Of a stretch of 64,000 nucleotides of DNA, positions 43,824 to 54,062 are shown one piece after another. Position numbers and translations under genes: made by a program. The notes under the pieces were generated by a model. The model searched no databases and was not told the DNA's origin. It saw nothing but the letters and a program-made list of their open reading frames with translations. Source of the DNA: Actinokineospora inagensis DSM 44258 (GTDB lineage: Bacteria > Actinomycetota > Actinomycetes > Mycobacteriales > Pseudonocardiaceae); contig NZ_AXWW01000013.1 of assembly GCF_000482865.1 (NCBI RefSeq), forward strand, positions 62,001 through 126,000, read 5' to 3'. The stretch's first letter is position 1. Every line of letters starts with the position of its first letter.

Positions 43824-44129
43824 CTACTCCTCGGCGGCTGTCTTCTCGGCCGGATGGGGCTTGGTTCCGGTTCTGGGTGGCGGCACCGGGTCGAGGCCGC
43901 CGGGGTGCCACGGTCCGCAGCGCAGCAGCCTGCGCAGCGCGAGCCAGCTTCCGCGCAGGGCGCCGTGGGTGGTCAGCGCCTCCGCCGCGTACTCGCTGCA
44001 GCTCGGGTAGAACCGGCAGGCCGGGGGGAGCAGCGGCGAGACCCACCGCCGGTACCCGCGGACCGGCAGCAGCAACGCGCGGGCCACCGGCCCCGGGCGC
44101 GCCTGGCCCGCTGTGGTTGTCGTGCTCAC
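43824..44129 (-). CDS. yidD: Membrane protein insertion efficiency factor YidD
   Basis: 101 residues from GTG 44129. The conserved core [22 protein letters not shown] with PTCSEYAxEAL-type motif ([20 protein letters not shown]) and [13 protein letters not shown] is intact. It aids YidC-dependent insertion. Its start overlaps rnpA by 4 bp, and yidC follows 4 bp later. Confidence 0.95.
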   Translation of the reverse strand: MSTTTTAGQARPGPVARALLLPVRGYRRWVSPLLPPACRFYPSCSEYAAEALTTHGALRGSWLALRRLLRCGPWHPGGLDPVPPPRTGTKPHPAEKTAAEE

Positions 44130-44515
44130 GCCCCACCGCCATCGTCTCCGGCCGGACGCAACCGGCGGATCGCCGCGTCGAGGTCCTTGCCGAGTTCAGC
44201 GCTCGTCGCCGCCGCCGCTTCGGGCAGGGCTCGCACGACCAACGCGCTGCCGGGTGGGAGAGTTCCGATCCGGTCCCGGACCAGGTGCCGCAGCCGCCGG
44301 GCGACCCGGTGCCGGACGACGGCGTTGCCAACGGCCTTACTCACGACGAAACCGACCCTCGGCGTGGCGGCCGGTGGGTCGGCTTCGGTGGGTCGGTTGC
44401 CCCCGGCGGCCGTGATGGCGTGCAGCACGAGCCTCGGTCGACCGACGCGGCGCCCGCGCCTGGTCACCAACCGGAAGTCCGCGCTGCTGGTCAGCCGGGC
44501 GGCCGCGGGGAGCAC
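44126..44515 (-). CDS. rnpA: Ribonuclease P protein component
   Basis: 129 residues from GTG 44515. It binds M1-type RNA to process tRNA 5' ends. The RNR signature is [17 protein letters not shown], preceded by [12 protein letters not shown]. It is slightly longer than usual because of a Pro/Ala insertion ([16 protein letters not shown]) and a Gly-rich tail. 16 bp separate it from rpmH. Confidence 0.94.
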   Translation of the reverse strand: MLPAAARLTSSADFRLVTRRGRRVGRPRLVLHAITAAGGNRPTEADPPAATPRVGFVVSKAVGNAVVRHRVARRLRHLVRDRIGTLPPGSALVVRALPEAAAATSAELGKDLDAAIRRLRPAGDDGGGA

Positions 44516-44531
44516 GGCGACGGGGGTGGGG

Positions 44532-44669
44532 TCAGGCCGACAGCTTGTCGCGGCCGCGACGGCGGCGCGACGCCAGGATGGCGCGGCCCGCGCGGGTACG
44601 CATCCGCAGGCGGAAGCCGTGCGTCTTGGCCCGGCGACGGTTGTTCGGCTGGAAGGTGCGCTTGCTCAC
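44532..44669 (-). CDS. rpmH: 50S ribosomal protein L34
   Basis: 45 residues from GTG 44669: [20 protein letters not shown] then [25 protein letters not shown]. The standard L34 sequence, highly basic. It is first gene of the leftward operon; promoter at 44804-44832. Confidence 0.98.
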   Translation of the reverse strand: MSKRTFQPNNRRRAKTHGFRLRMRTRAGRAILASRRRRGRDKLSA

Positions 44670-44803
44670 GGCTGGTTCTCCCGGTACTCATCAGGTCAAG
44701 CTGGTCTGCCCGCCCCCGGCCGGTGTGCGGCCGGGAACTGAAAATCTGACGGCCCGCGCGCCGAGCACGCGGAACTCACCCGCCGCAAGCGGGAGACCTT
44801 ATG

Positions 44804-44832
44804 AGGGTACGCACCGCGGCCGCCGCCATCAA
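44804..44832 (-). promoter_or_regulatory. Putative rpmH promoter
   Basis: On the minus strand TTGATG (44832-44827), a 17-bp spacer and TACCCT (44809-44804), a good housekeeping-type promoter ~130 bp before the rpmH start. Confidence 0.55.
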
Positions 44833-44886
44833 ACCGGGGTCCGATGTGCGGCCCGACCTGGTCGGATCCGGTATGACCCCGGTGTC

Positions 44887-44915
44887 TTGTGGGCGGGCCC
44901 GACCGTTGTTACCGT
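44887..44915 (+). promoter_or_regulatory. Putative dnaA promoter
   Basis: TTGTGG (44887-44892), 17-bp spacer, TACCGT (44910-44915). It would give a leader of ~220 nt to dnaA that includes the DnaA boxes at 45051-45072, so autoregulation is plausible. Confidence 0.5.
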
Positions 44916-45050
44916 GCGGGCTCCCGGTTGGCCGGGACCGGTCGGAACGGGGTTAGGGAGCCCTGCCGCTCCGCCGCCGCCCGGCCACTGAGTACCTTTG
45001 ACCCCCCGAGCCGGGTACCCCCCTGGGTCAGCCGTACCTTTCGTGCACAG

Positions 45051-45072
45051 TTGTGGACAACCCTGTGGATGC
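45051..45072. promoter_or_regulatory. DnaA boxes in the dnaA leader
   Basis: TTGTGGACAA (45051-45060) is a perfect complement-strand TTGTCCACA box; TGTGGATGC (45064-45072) is a weaker one. Likely autoregulatory. Confidence 0.75.
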
Positions 45073-45144
45073 GCGTTTGACGGCAGCCACGCGCCGGGAC
45101 CAGCCTTACCGCCATTGCCGACGAGGGGAGGGGAGCAGGCGCCG

Positions 45145-46731
45145 ATGTCGGAGCACCAGATGAATCTCGGTGTGGTGTGGGAACAGGTCGTTCGCGAGCT
45201 GTCCGCCGGGACCCTGTCCCCGTCCCAGCGCGCGTGGATGCGGATGACCAGGCCTATCGGGTTGCTCGACGGCACGGCGCTGCTGTCCGCGCCGAGCGAC
45301 TTCGCCAAGGAGGCGATCGAGCGCGCGCTGCGCGAGCCGATCACCAACGCGCTCTCCCGCAGGCTGGGCCGGGTGGTGTCGCTGGCGGTCAAGGTCGACG
45401 CCGCGCCCGCCCTGCCGAACGCGGTCCCGGTGGTGGCGCCGCCGGTGGCCGGGTCACCGATGCCTGCCGAGGCCGACGGCGACACGATCACCATCCCGGC
45501 CGCCGAGGTGGCCGCGATCGACAGCCAGCCGGTGGCGCCGGTGCCCGTGGTCGTCGTGGAGGTCGATGACGACGGCGAGGAGGTGGACGAGGAGGGCGAC
45601 GCGCTCGCCACCGTCCACGAGATCTGGCCGACCTTCACCGGCCAGGCGCCCGCCAGCGGTCAGCCGTTCACCGCGCCCGCCCAACCGCAGACGTCGAAGA
45701 CCCGGTTGAACGAGAAGTACACCTTCGACACGTTCGTGATCGGCGCGTCGAACCGGTTCGCGCACGCGGCGTCGGTCGCGGTGGCCGAGGCGCCCGCGCG
45801 GGCGTACAACCCGCTGTTCATCTGGGGCGAGTCGGGTCTGGGCAAGACCCACCTGTTGCACGCGGTCGGGCACTACGCGCAGCGGCTGTTCCCCGGGATG
45901 CGGGTGCGGTACGTGTCGACCGAGGAGTTCACCAACGACTTCATCAACTCGCTGCGCGACGACCGGAAGGTGGCGTTCCAGCGCCGCTACCGGGACATCG
46001 ACGTGCTGCTGGTCGACGACATCCAGTTCCTGGAGGGCAAGGAAGGCACCCAGGAGGAGTTCTTCCACACCTTCAACACGCTGCACAACGCGAACAAGCA
46101 GATCGTGGTGTCCTCGGACCGGCCGCCGAAGCGGCTGGAGACGCTGGAGGACCGGCTGCGCACCCGCTTCGAGTGGGGGCTGATCACCGACATCCAGCCG
46201 CCGGAGCTGGAGACGCGCATCGCGATCCTGCGCAAGAAGGCGGCCCAAGATCGGCTGGCCGCGCCCGCCGAGGTGCTGGAGTTCATCGCGGCCAGGGTCG
46301 AGGCGAACATCCGGGAGCTGGAGGGCGCGCTGATCCGGGTGACCGCGTTCGCGTCGTTGAACCGGGCGCCGGTGGACGTGAGCCTGGCCGAGATCGTGCT
46401 GCGGGACCTCATCCCGGACTCGCAGGCCCCGGAGATCAGCGTGCCGACGATCATGGCGGTGACCGCGGAGTTCTTCGGCGTCTCGGTGGACGACCTGTGC
46501 GGCCCCGGCAAGACGAAAGCGCTTGCCCAGGCCCGCCAGATCTCGATGTACCTGTGCCGCGAGCTCACCGACCTGTCGCTGCCCAAGATCGGTCAGACCT
46601 TCGGCGGCCGCGACCACACCACGGTCATGCACGCGGACAAGAAGATCCGCAAGGAGATGGCCGAGCGGCGGCGCGTGTACGACCAGGTGCAGGAGCTGAC
46701 CTCCCGCATCAAGCAGCGCGCCCGCGCCTGA
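45145..46731 (+). CDS. dnaA: Chromosomal replication initiator DnaA
   Basis: 528 residues from ATG 45145 ([16 protein letters not shown]...) after GGGGAGGGGAG; the frame is open upstream but that is leader DNA. Domain I spans ~1-90, domain II is a long acidic linker (~100-180), and the AAA+ domain III carries Walker [14 protein letters not shown], Walker [12 protein letters not shown] and the sensor/arginine region. Domain IV holds the DnaA signature [15 protein letters not shown]. It opens oriC by binding DnaA boxes in the adjoining region. Confidence 0.98.
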   Translation: MSEHQMNLGVVWEQVVRELSAGTLSPSQRAWMRMTRPIGLLDGTALLSAPSDFAKEAIERALREPITNALSRRLGRVVSLAVKVDAAPALPNAVPVVAPPVAGSPMPAEADGDTITIPAAEVAAIDSQPVAPVPVVVVEVDDDGEEVDEEGDALATVHEIWPTFTGQAPASGQPFTAPAQPQTSKTRLNEKYTFDTFVIGASNRFAHAASVAVAEAPARAYNPLFIWGESGLGKTHLLHAVGHYAQRLFPGMRVRYVSTEEFTNDFINSLRDDRKVAFQRRYRDIDVLLVDDIQFLEGKEGTQEEFFHTFNTLHNANKQIVVSSDRPPKRLETLEDRLRTRFEWGLITDIQPPELETRIAILRKKAAQDRLAAPAEVLEFIAARVEANIRELEGALIRVTAFASLNRAPVDVSLAEIVLRDLIPDSQAPEISVPTIMAVTAEFFGVSVDDLCGPGKTKALAQARQISMYLCRELTDLSLPKIGQTFGGRDHTTVMHADKKIRKEMAERRRVYDQVQELTSRIKQRARA

Positions 46732-46965
46732 TCTCTGCCCGCCGGTGTCCGAGCTCGTGGCAACCGTGCTCAGTTGGCGATGACCCCGCCTGCGGCGACC
46801 GAGTTCGCCTGACCCACCCGCACGCGTCGATCCGTCTCTCCGGCCTCCGGACAACTCACGCGCGCGTGTCGGGCTGTCCGCTGACGGATGGAGCCGCCGG
46901 AGCTGGCTGAGCGAGGCGGTCGCGCCCGGGGGTCGGCCCATGCCCAGATCCGGCGGTCGCACCTC

Positions 46966-47340
46966 TTTATTGCGGCGGTGGACGACCGTCCCCGCTCCCA
47001 GAAAGGTCGACACCGGTCGCGCGCCCGCGATCCGGTCGGTCCAGACTGCCTTGACCCGCCGTGGCGGCCGTTCCAGGCCCCGGCCCGGAGGCCACCGGAT
47101 CGGGCAGGGTCGACCGGTTCGGAGCGGTGGACGCGACCAGTCCCCAGCCGCAGAAAAGTCCGGCGTCGCCGCCCGGTCGCCGCCGCGCCAGGTTTATTGC
47201 CACCGTGGACCAGCTTCCCCACCAGCAGAAAAGTTCGCCACCGGCGGCCGCCCGGCGCCACCCGATCCGGCGACGAACCCGGGGAACGCGCCGGTTATTG
47301 GGCAGGTGGAACGCCGGTCCACCGGGGTAGAAAGGTCTCG
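46966..47340. repeat. Iteron-like repeats of oriC (three full, one partial copy)
   Basis: Module: (T)TTATTG, 5 bp, GTGGA(C), then AGAAA(A)G about 22-25 bp after the GTGGA start. Copy 1: TTTATTG 46966, GTGGAC 46978, AGAAA 47000. Copy 2 (lacks TTATTG): GTGGAC 47127, AGAAA 47152. Copy 3: TTTATTG 47193, GTGGAC 47205, AGAAA 47227. Copy 4: GTTATTG 47294, GTGGA 47306, AGAAA 47329. Each ends near a GGTC/GTTC/GTCC. GTGGAC is half of a DnaA box, so the units may be low-affinity initiator sites or sites for another protein. Confidence 0.65.
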
Positions 47341-47624
47341 AACGGGGGAACGCGGGTGTCCTGCGTCACCGGAATCGGTGGACAACCCGTGGACAACCCT
47401 GTGTACAGGCCTGTGGGTAGCGCTCGGGCGGGCTGGGGACGACTTGGCCCACATCTGGGGATGGCGCTGTGGACAACTCGGCCTCCCTGTGGACGGATCG
47501 AGCCTGTGGGTAACTCATCCACCGGACCCCCCAAGCTGTCCACGGATCCATCCCCGGGTTACCCACAGGTGGCCGTGCCCGCTGACCTGCGTGGACCACG
47601 GTCATCCACACAATCCACAGGGCT

Positions 47625-47680
47625 TACTACTAGTACTGTTTTTCTTCTCTTCCAGAGGAAGAAAAAGATTAAAAACAGGG
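47625..47680. promoter_or_regulatory. AT-rich DNA-unwinding element of oriC
   Basis: The most AT-rich stretch near the DnaA boxes, with CTTACTACTAGTACTG then TTTTTCTTC (47639-47647) and its complement GAAGAAAAA (47658-47666) around a 10-bp loop, then GATTAAAAAC. Immediately right of the DnaA box cluster, as expected for a DUE. Confidence 0.7.
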
Positions 47681-47862
47681 GACGGCAAAAGTTGGGGACA
47701 AGTCGCGGCGGCGGCCCGGGACGCGTCCGCCGTGGCCGGGGCGCCCCGGATGACGGGAGGGCGGATCACGCTCTACGGTTGGGGCTCACAGCGTGGACAG
47801 CTCGACGGTTCGGTCATCGCACGTCAGGTGCCGCCCACCGTCCGGGCCTGGAAAGGACACCC

Positions 47863-48993
47863 ATGAAGATCCGCGTCGAGCGCGACGGCCTGGCCGACGC
47901 CGTCGCCTGGGTCGCGCGCAGCCTCCCGTCCCGGCCCCCGGTTCCCGTCCTCGGCGGGGTGTTGTTGGACGCGGGCTCGACGGAGGGCGCCGACGGGCTG
48001 ACGGTTTCCGGCTTCGACTACGAGGTGTCGGCCACGGTCGGCGTCCCGGCGACGGTCGCCGACGGCGGGCGGACGCTGGTGTCGGGGCGGCTGTTGGCGG
48101 ACATCACGAAGTCGTTGCCCGCCCAGCCGGTGGAGATCTCGGTCGACGGCGCGCGGGTGGCGATCACGTGTGGCAGCGCGAAGTTCAGCCTGCCGACGAT
48201 GCCGGTGGACGATTACCCGGCGCTGCCGAACATGCCGCAGCACGCGGGGGAGCTGCAGGGTGAGGTGTTCGGCCAGGCGGTGAGCCAGGTCGCGGTGGCG
48301 GCGGGCAAGGACGACACGCTGCCGATGTTGACCGGTGTCCGGGTGGAGATCGCCGGGGACAAGTTGACGTTGGTGGCGACGGACCGCTTCCGGTTGGCGA
48401 TGCGGGAGTTCGAGTGGAAGCCGTCCGGGGATGTGGAGGACGCGGCGGTGCTGGTGCCCGCGCGGACCCTGGCCGAGGCGGCGAAGGCGTTGGGCAGCTC
48501 GGGGCGGACGGTGGAGCTGGCGCTCTCGTCCGGGGACGGGCTGCTGGGGTTGTCGGGGTCGGGGCGCCGGACGACGAGCCGGTTGTTGGACGCGGAGTTC
48601 CCGCGGTACCGGCAGTTGTTGCCGAGCGAGCAGACGTCCAGCGCGGTGATCGGGGTCGCGCCGCTGGTCGAGGCGATCAAGCGCGTGTCGCTGGTGGCCG
48701 AGCGCGGCACCCAGGTCCGGTTGGAGTTCGACAACGGGGTGCTGCGGTTGTCGGCGGGCGGGGACGACGAGGGCAGCGCCGAGGAGGAGTTGCCGGTGGA
48801 GTTCACCGGTGACCCGGTGACCATCGCGTTCAACCCGGGCTACCTGCAGGACGGGCTCGCCGCGTTGCACAACGACCGGGCGGAGTTGTCGTTCACCACA
48901 CCGAACCGCCCGGCGCTGATCAAGCCGGTCGGCGAGGATGGGGTCATCCCGGGCTACCTGTATCTGCTGATGCCGGTCCGGCTCCCGGGCTGA
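47863..48993 (+). CDS. dnaN: DNA polymerase III beta sliding clamp
   Basis: 376 residues from ATG 47863 after AAAGGA. The three-domain clamp fold is recognisable ([40 protein letters not shown] in domain 2; the C-terminal PxRLPG end, here LLMPVRLPG). It tethers polymerase III and is the landing site for RecF-pathway and repair proteins. Standard length. Confidence 0.98.
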   Translation: MKIRVERDGLADAVAWVARSLPSRPPVPVLGGVLLDAGSTEGADGLTVSGFDYEVSATVGVPATVADGGRTLVSGRLLADITKSLPAQPVEISVDGARVAITCGSAKFSLPTMPVDDYPALPNMPQHAGELQGEVFGQAVSQVAVAAGKDDTLPMLTGVRVEIAGDKLTLVATDRFRLAMREFEWKPSGDVEDAAVLVPARTLAEAAKALGSSGRTVELALSSGDGLLGLSGSGRRTTSRLLDAEFPRYRQLLPSEQTSSAVIGVAPLVEAIKRVSLVAERGTQVRLEFDNGVLRLSAGGDDEGSAEEELPVEFTGDPVTIAFNPGYLQDGLAALHNDRAELSFTTPNRPALIKPVGEDGVIPGYLYLLMPVRLPG

Positions 48994-49025
48994 CCGGACC
49001 ACCCGTCACACCGGAGGGAAAGACC

Positions 49026-49937
49026 GTGCAGCTGGGACTGGTCGGCCTGGGCAAGATGGGGTTCAACATGCGCGAGCGGCTGCGCGCCGCCGGGCACGAC
49101 GTGGTCGGCTACGACCGCAACCCCGAGGTCAGCGACAGCGCGTCGCTGGCGGACCTGGTCGGGAAGCTCGACGCGCCGCGCGCCGTGTGGGTGATGGTGC
49201 CCGCGGGGGAGGCGACCCGGCAGACGGTGGAGCAGTTGGGTGAGCTGCTCGCCGAGGGCGACCTGGTGATCGACGGCGGCAACTCGCGCTACACCGACGA
49301 CAAGGTCAACGCGGAGTTGTTGGCGGGCAAGAAGATCGGCTACCTGGACGTCGGTGTGTCCGGTGGCGTGTGGGGCAAGGAGAACGGGTACGGCCTGATG
49401 GTCGGCGGCGACGCGGACCTGGTCGAGCGGGCGCTGCCGATCTTCGACGCGCTCCGGCCGGAGGGGCCGCGGGAAGAGGGCTTCGCGCACGCGGGCAAGG
49501 TCGGCGCCGGTCACTACGCGAAGATGGTGCACAACGGCATCGAGTACGGGCTGATGCAGGCGTACGCCGAGGGCTACGAGCTGCTCGACGCCGCGCACGA
49601 GGTCACGGACGTCCCGGCGGTGCTCAAGGCGTGGACGCGGGGCACGGTTGTCCGGTCCTGGTTGCTCGACCTGCTGGTGAAGGCGCTCGACGAGGACCCG
49701 GGCCTGGCGGAGCTGACCGGGTACGTCGAGGACTCCGGCGAGGGTCGGTGGACGGTCGAAGAGGCGATCAACCACTCGGTGCCCGCCCCGGTGATCTCGG
49801 CCGCGCTGTTCGCCCGGTTCGGTTCGCGGCAGGGGGACTCGCCCGCGATGAAGGCGGTCGCCGCGTTGCGCAACCAGTTCGGTGGGCACGCGGTGCACAA
49901 GGCGGGACCCACGTCCGGCTCCGGCCACGTGGGCTAG
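49026..49937 (+). CDS. gnd: 6-phosphogluconate dehydrogenase (decarboxylating, short form)
   Basis: 303 residues from GTG 49026, 32 bp after dnaN. It oxidatively decarboxylates 6-phosphogluconate to ribulose-5-phosphate. Rossmann start [20 protein letters not shown], substrate motif [28 protein letters not shown] and [20 protein letters not shown]. It is the short ~300-residue type (GntZ/YqeC), often NAD-dependent. The position between dnaN and recF is characteristic of Actinobacteria. Its stop overlaps the recF start (TAGTG). Confidence 0.95.
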   Translation: MQLGLVGLGKMGFNMRERLRAAGHDVVGYDRNPEVSDSASLADLVGKLDAPRAVWVMVPAGEATRQTVEQLGELLAEGDLVIDGGNSRYTDDKVNAELLAGKKIGYLDVGVSGGVWGKENGYGLMVGGDADLVERALPIFDALRPEGPREEGFAHAGKVGAGHYAKMVHNGIEYGLMQAYAEGYELLDAAHEVTDVPAVLKAWTRGTVVRSWLLDLLVKALDEDPGLAELTGYVEDSGEGRWTVEEAINHSVPAPVISAALFARFGSRQGDSPAMKAVAALRNQFGGHAVHKAGPTSGSGHVG

Positions 49938-51094
49938 TGCGGGTCCGGCACTTGCAGGTCAGCGACTTCCGGTCCTGGGAGCGGGCCGACCTGGAGCTGG
50001 ACGGCGGGGTGTCGGTGCTGGTCGGCGCGAACGGGCAGGGCAAGACGAACCTGGTCGAGGCGATCGGGTACGTGGCCACGCTCGGCTCGCACCGGGTCGC
50101 CTCCGACCAGCCGCTGGTGCGGCACGGGTGCGCGCGGGCGATCGTGCGGACGGCGGTGGTCAACGACGGCCGGGAGTTGACGGTCGAGTTGGAGATCACG
50201 CCGGGCAAGGCGAACCGGGCCAGGATCAACCGCGGTCCGGTGCCGCGCACCCGGGACGTGTTGGGGATCTTGCGCACGGTGTTGTTCGCGCCGGAGGACC
50301 TGTCGCTGGTGCGCGGGGACCCGGGTGAGCGCCGCCGGTTCCTGGACGAGTTGTTGGTGTTGCGCGCGCCGCGGTACGCCGGGGTGCGCGCGGACTACGA
50401 GAAGGTGCTCAAGCAGCGGAACGCGTTGTTGAAAAGCGCGGCCACCAATCGGCGCGCGCGTCGGGCCGACCCGGACGCGGTGTCGACCCTGGACGTGTGG
50501 GACAACCACCTCGCGGTGCACGGCGCCCAGTTGTTGGCGGCCCGGTTGGACCTGGTCGCCGACCTGGGGCCGCGGGTCGCGGCGGCTTATGCCGGGGTGG
50601 CGCCGGAGTCACGTCCGGCGCACGTCGCCTACCGCTCGCAGATCGAGGACACGCTGCCCGCGGGATACGGGAAGCATGGTGGGGAGCGCGCGGACGTCGA
50701 GGTCGTGGCCGACGCGCTGCTGGCCAGGATGGCGCTGCGCCGGGACGCCGAGCTGGAGCGCGGGGTGAGCCTGGTCGGACCCCAGCGCGACGAGTTGGAC
50801 TTGGTTTTGGGGGAGACCCCGGCGAAGGGATACGCGAGCCACGGTGAATCTTGGTCGTTCGCGCTGGCGTTGCGGCTGGCGTCGTACGAGCTGCTCAAGG
50901 ACGAGGGCAGCGAGCCGGTGCTGGTGCTCGACGACGTGTTCGCCGAGTTGGACCGGCGGCGCAGGCAGCGACTCGCCGAGGTGGCGGTCGGCGCGGAGCA
51001 GGTCCTGGTGACGGCCGCGGTGGAGGAGGATGTGCCCGCGGAGCTGTCCGGGGTCCGGTTCGAGGTGGCCGGCGGGGAGGTGCGGCGTGTCTGA
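49937..51094 (+). CDS. recF: DNA replication and repair ATPase RecF
   Basis: 385 residues from GTG 49937, overlapping the gnd stop by one base. SMC-like ABC ATPase: Walker [21 protein letters not shown], signature region [20 protein letters not shown], and Walker [17 protein letters not shown]. It loads RecA at gapped DNA with RecO and RecR and acts at blocked forks. Its stop overlaps the dciA start by 8 bp. Confidence 0.96.
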   Translation: MRVRHLQVSDFRSWERADLELDGGVSVLVGANGQGKTNLVEAIGYVATLGSHRVASDQPLVRHGCARAIVRTAVVNDGRELTVELEITPGKANRARINRGPVPRTRDVLGILRTVLFAPEDLSLVRGDPGERRRFLDELLVLRAPRYAGVRADYEKVLKQRNALLKSAATNRRARRADPDAVSTLDVWDNHLAVHGAQLLAARLDLVADLGPRVAAAYAGVAPESRPAHVAYRSQIEDTLPAGYGKHGGERADVEVVADALLARMALRRDAELERGVSLVGPQRDELDLVLGETPAKGYASHGESWSFALALRLASYELLKDEGSEPVLVLDDVFAELDRRRRQRLAEVAVGAEQVLVTAAVEEDVPAELSGVRFEVAGGEVRRV

Positions 51095-51839
51095 CGACCT
51101 GTTCGGCGGCGCGCTGGACCCGGTACCGCCGCGACCACCCCGAGTGACCGGGCGCGGGCGAGTTGCCCCCACATCTGGGGATAAACCTGTGGATAGTGTG
51201 GATAACACCGTCACCGTGCGGCCATCCGGGGGACTCGGAGCGGGCAAAAGCCAGGCTCTATCCACACCCGGGGGTGGACAACTCGCCGATTCATCCACAG
51301 GGGTGACGCAGAGTGAGGGTGAGCCGCGGGACGCGGAGCAGCCGCGGGGCCCAGATCTTGCCAGAGCCGCGCTGGCCGCCGCCCGGCAGGCCGCCAAGGC
51401 CAACCCGAAACGCGTTGTTCCACGTGGAACAGTGGGCGCGACCTCGCGACGGCGACGACGGTGGTCCGGTCCGGGTGGTGACGAACGGGACCCGCAGCCG
51501 CTGGGCAGGCTCGCCTCCCGGATGGCCGTGGAGCGCGGCTGGCAGGAGAACCTCGCCGGCGGGCAGGTCTTCAGCCGGTGGTCCACACTGGTCGGAGCGG
51601 ATGTCGCCGAGCACGCCCAACCCGTCGCGATCAAGGACGGGGAGCTGACCGTGCGGGCCGACTCCACCGCGTGGGCCACCCAACTGCGGTTGCTGCAGCG
51701 CCAACTGCTGGCCAGGATCGCCGCGGCGGTCGGGTCCGGCGTTGTCGAGCGGCTCCGGGTGCAGGGTCCGTCCGCGCCGAGTTGGCGGTACGGGCCACGG
51801 CACGTTCCCGGTCGTGGACCACGGGACACCTACGGCTGA
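51087..51839 (+). CDS. dciA: DciA (DUF721) replicative-helicase loader/operator
   Basis: 250 residues from GTG 51087 behind GGGGAGG. The C-terminal half is the DUF721 domain ([60 protein letters not shown]). DciA is the ancestral helicase operator and interacts with DnaB. The N-terminal ~140 residues form a low-complexity linker (Pro/Gly/Ser, then Arg-rich). Its DNA contains five DnaA-box-like sequences and a perfect parS site, so the linker residues are partly dictated by DNA signals. Confidence 0.92.
   Translation: MSDDLFGGALDPVPPRPPRVTGRGRVAPTSGDKPVDSVDNTVTVRPSGGLGAGKSQALSTPGGGQLADSSTGVTQSEGEPRDAEQPRGPDLARAALAAARQAAKANPKRVVPRGTVGATSRRRRRWSGPGGDERDPQPLGRLASRMAVERGWQENLAGGQVFSRWSTLVGADVAEHAQPVAIKDGELTVRADSTAWATQLRLLQRQLLARIAAAVGSGVVERLRVQGPSAPSWRYGPRHVPGRGPRDTYG
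51168..51299. promoter_or_regulatory. DnaA-box cluster inside dciA
   Basis: CCCACATCTGGGGAT then TGGGGATAA (51176-51184), TGTGGATAG (51188-51196), TGTGGATAA (51197-51205, complement of the perfect TTATCCACA), CTATCCACA (51258-51266), GTGGACAA (51274-51281) and TCATCCACA (51291-51299). Six candidates in ~130 bp of coding sequence is well above chance. The first part repeats a 15-bp oriC segment with the same spacing to CTGTGGA (see findings). Confidence 0.75.
51416..51431. promoter_or_regulatory. parS site 4, inside dciA
   Basis: TGTTCCACGTGGAACA, a perfect 16-bp palindrome, within the dciA linker coding region. Confidence 0.93.
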
Positions 51840-51961
51840 ACCTCGCGGGTCGAGACAGCGCGGGTGGCGTCCGGACTCGCGCTGGTTGTCAAGCGACGCT
51901 CTGTGAGCGAACCAGGGGTGTCCTTGACCCGATTCTGCGCGGCCGCACCAGTAGTATGTAG

Positions 51962-54016
<2,055 letters not shown>

Positions 54017-54062
54017 CCGGTCCCGCGTCGCCAAACCCCCCGCGTGAAAGGAACGCCCGGAC

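Larger units (their letters stand above)
44670..45144. other. rpmH-dnaA divergent promoter region
   Basis: 475 bp with the two divergent promoters and DnaA boxes listed separately. No gene is supported. Confidence 0.75.
46732..47862. other. Chromosomal replication origin (oriC)
   Basis: 1.13 kb between dnaA and dnaN without a gene. The right half is dense in DnaA-box sequences (complement or direct of TTGTCCACA): GTGGACAAC at 47378 and 47389, TGTGGACAA 47468-47476 (perfect), TGTGGACGG 47488, TGTGGGTAA 47505, CTGTCCACG 47536, TTACCCACA 47559-47567, TCATCCACA 47602, CAATCCACA 47611. An AT-rich stretch follows at 47625-47680, the probable unwinding element. The left half holds the iteron-like repeats (46966-47340). 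This is the usual actinobacterial dnaA-dnaN origin location. Confidence 0.93.

Noticed and set aside
51918-51960. TTGACC and TAGTAT as gyrB promoter
   Set aside because: The spacing is about 22 bp, too wide for a normal housekeeping promoter.
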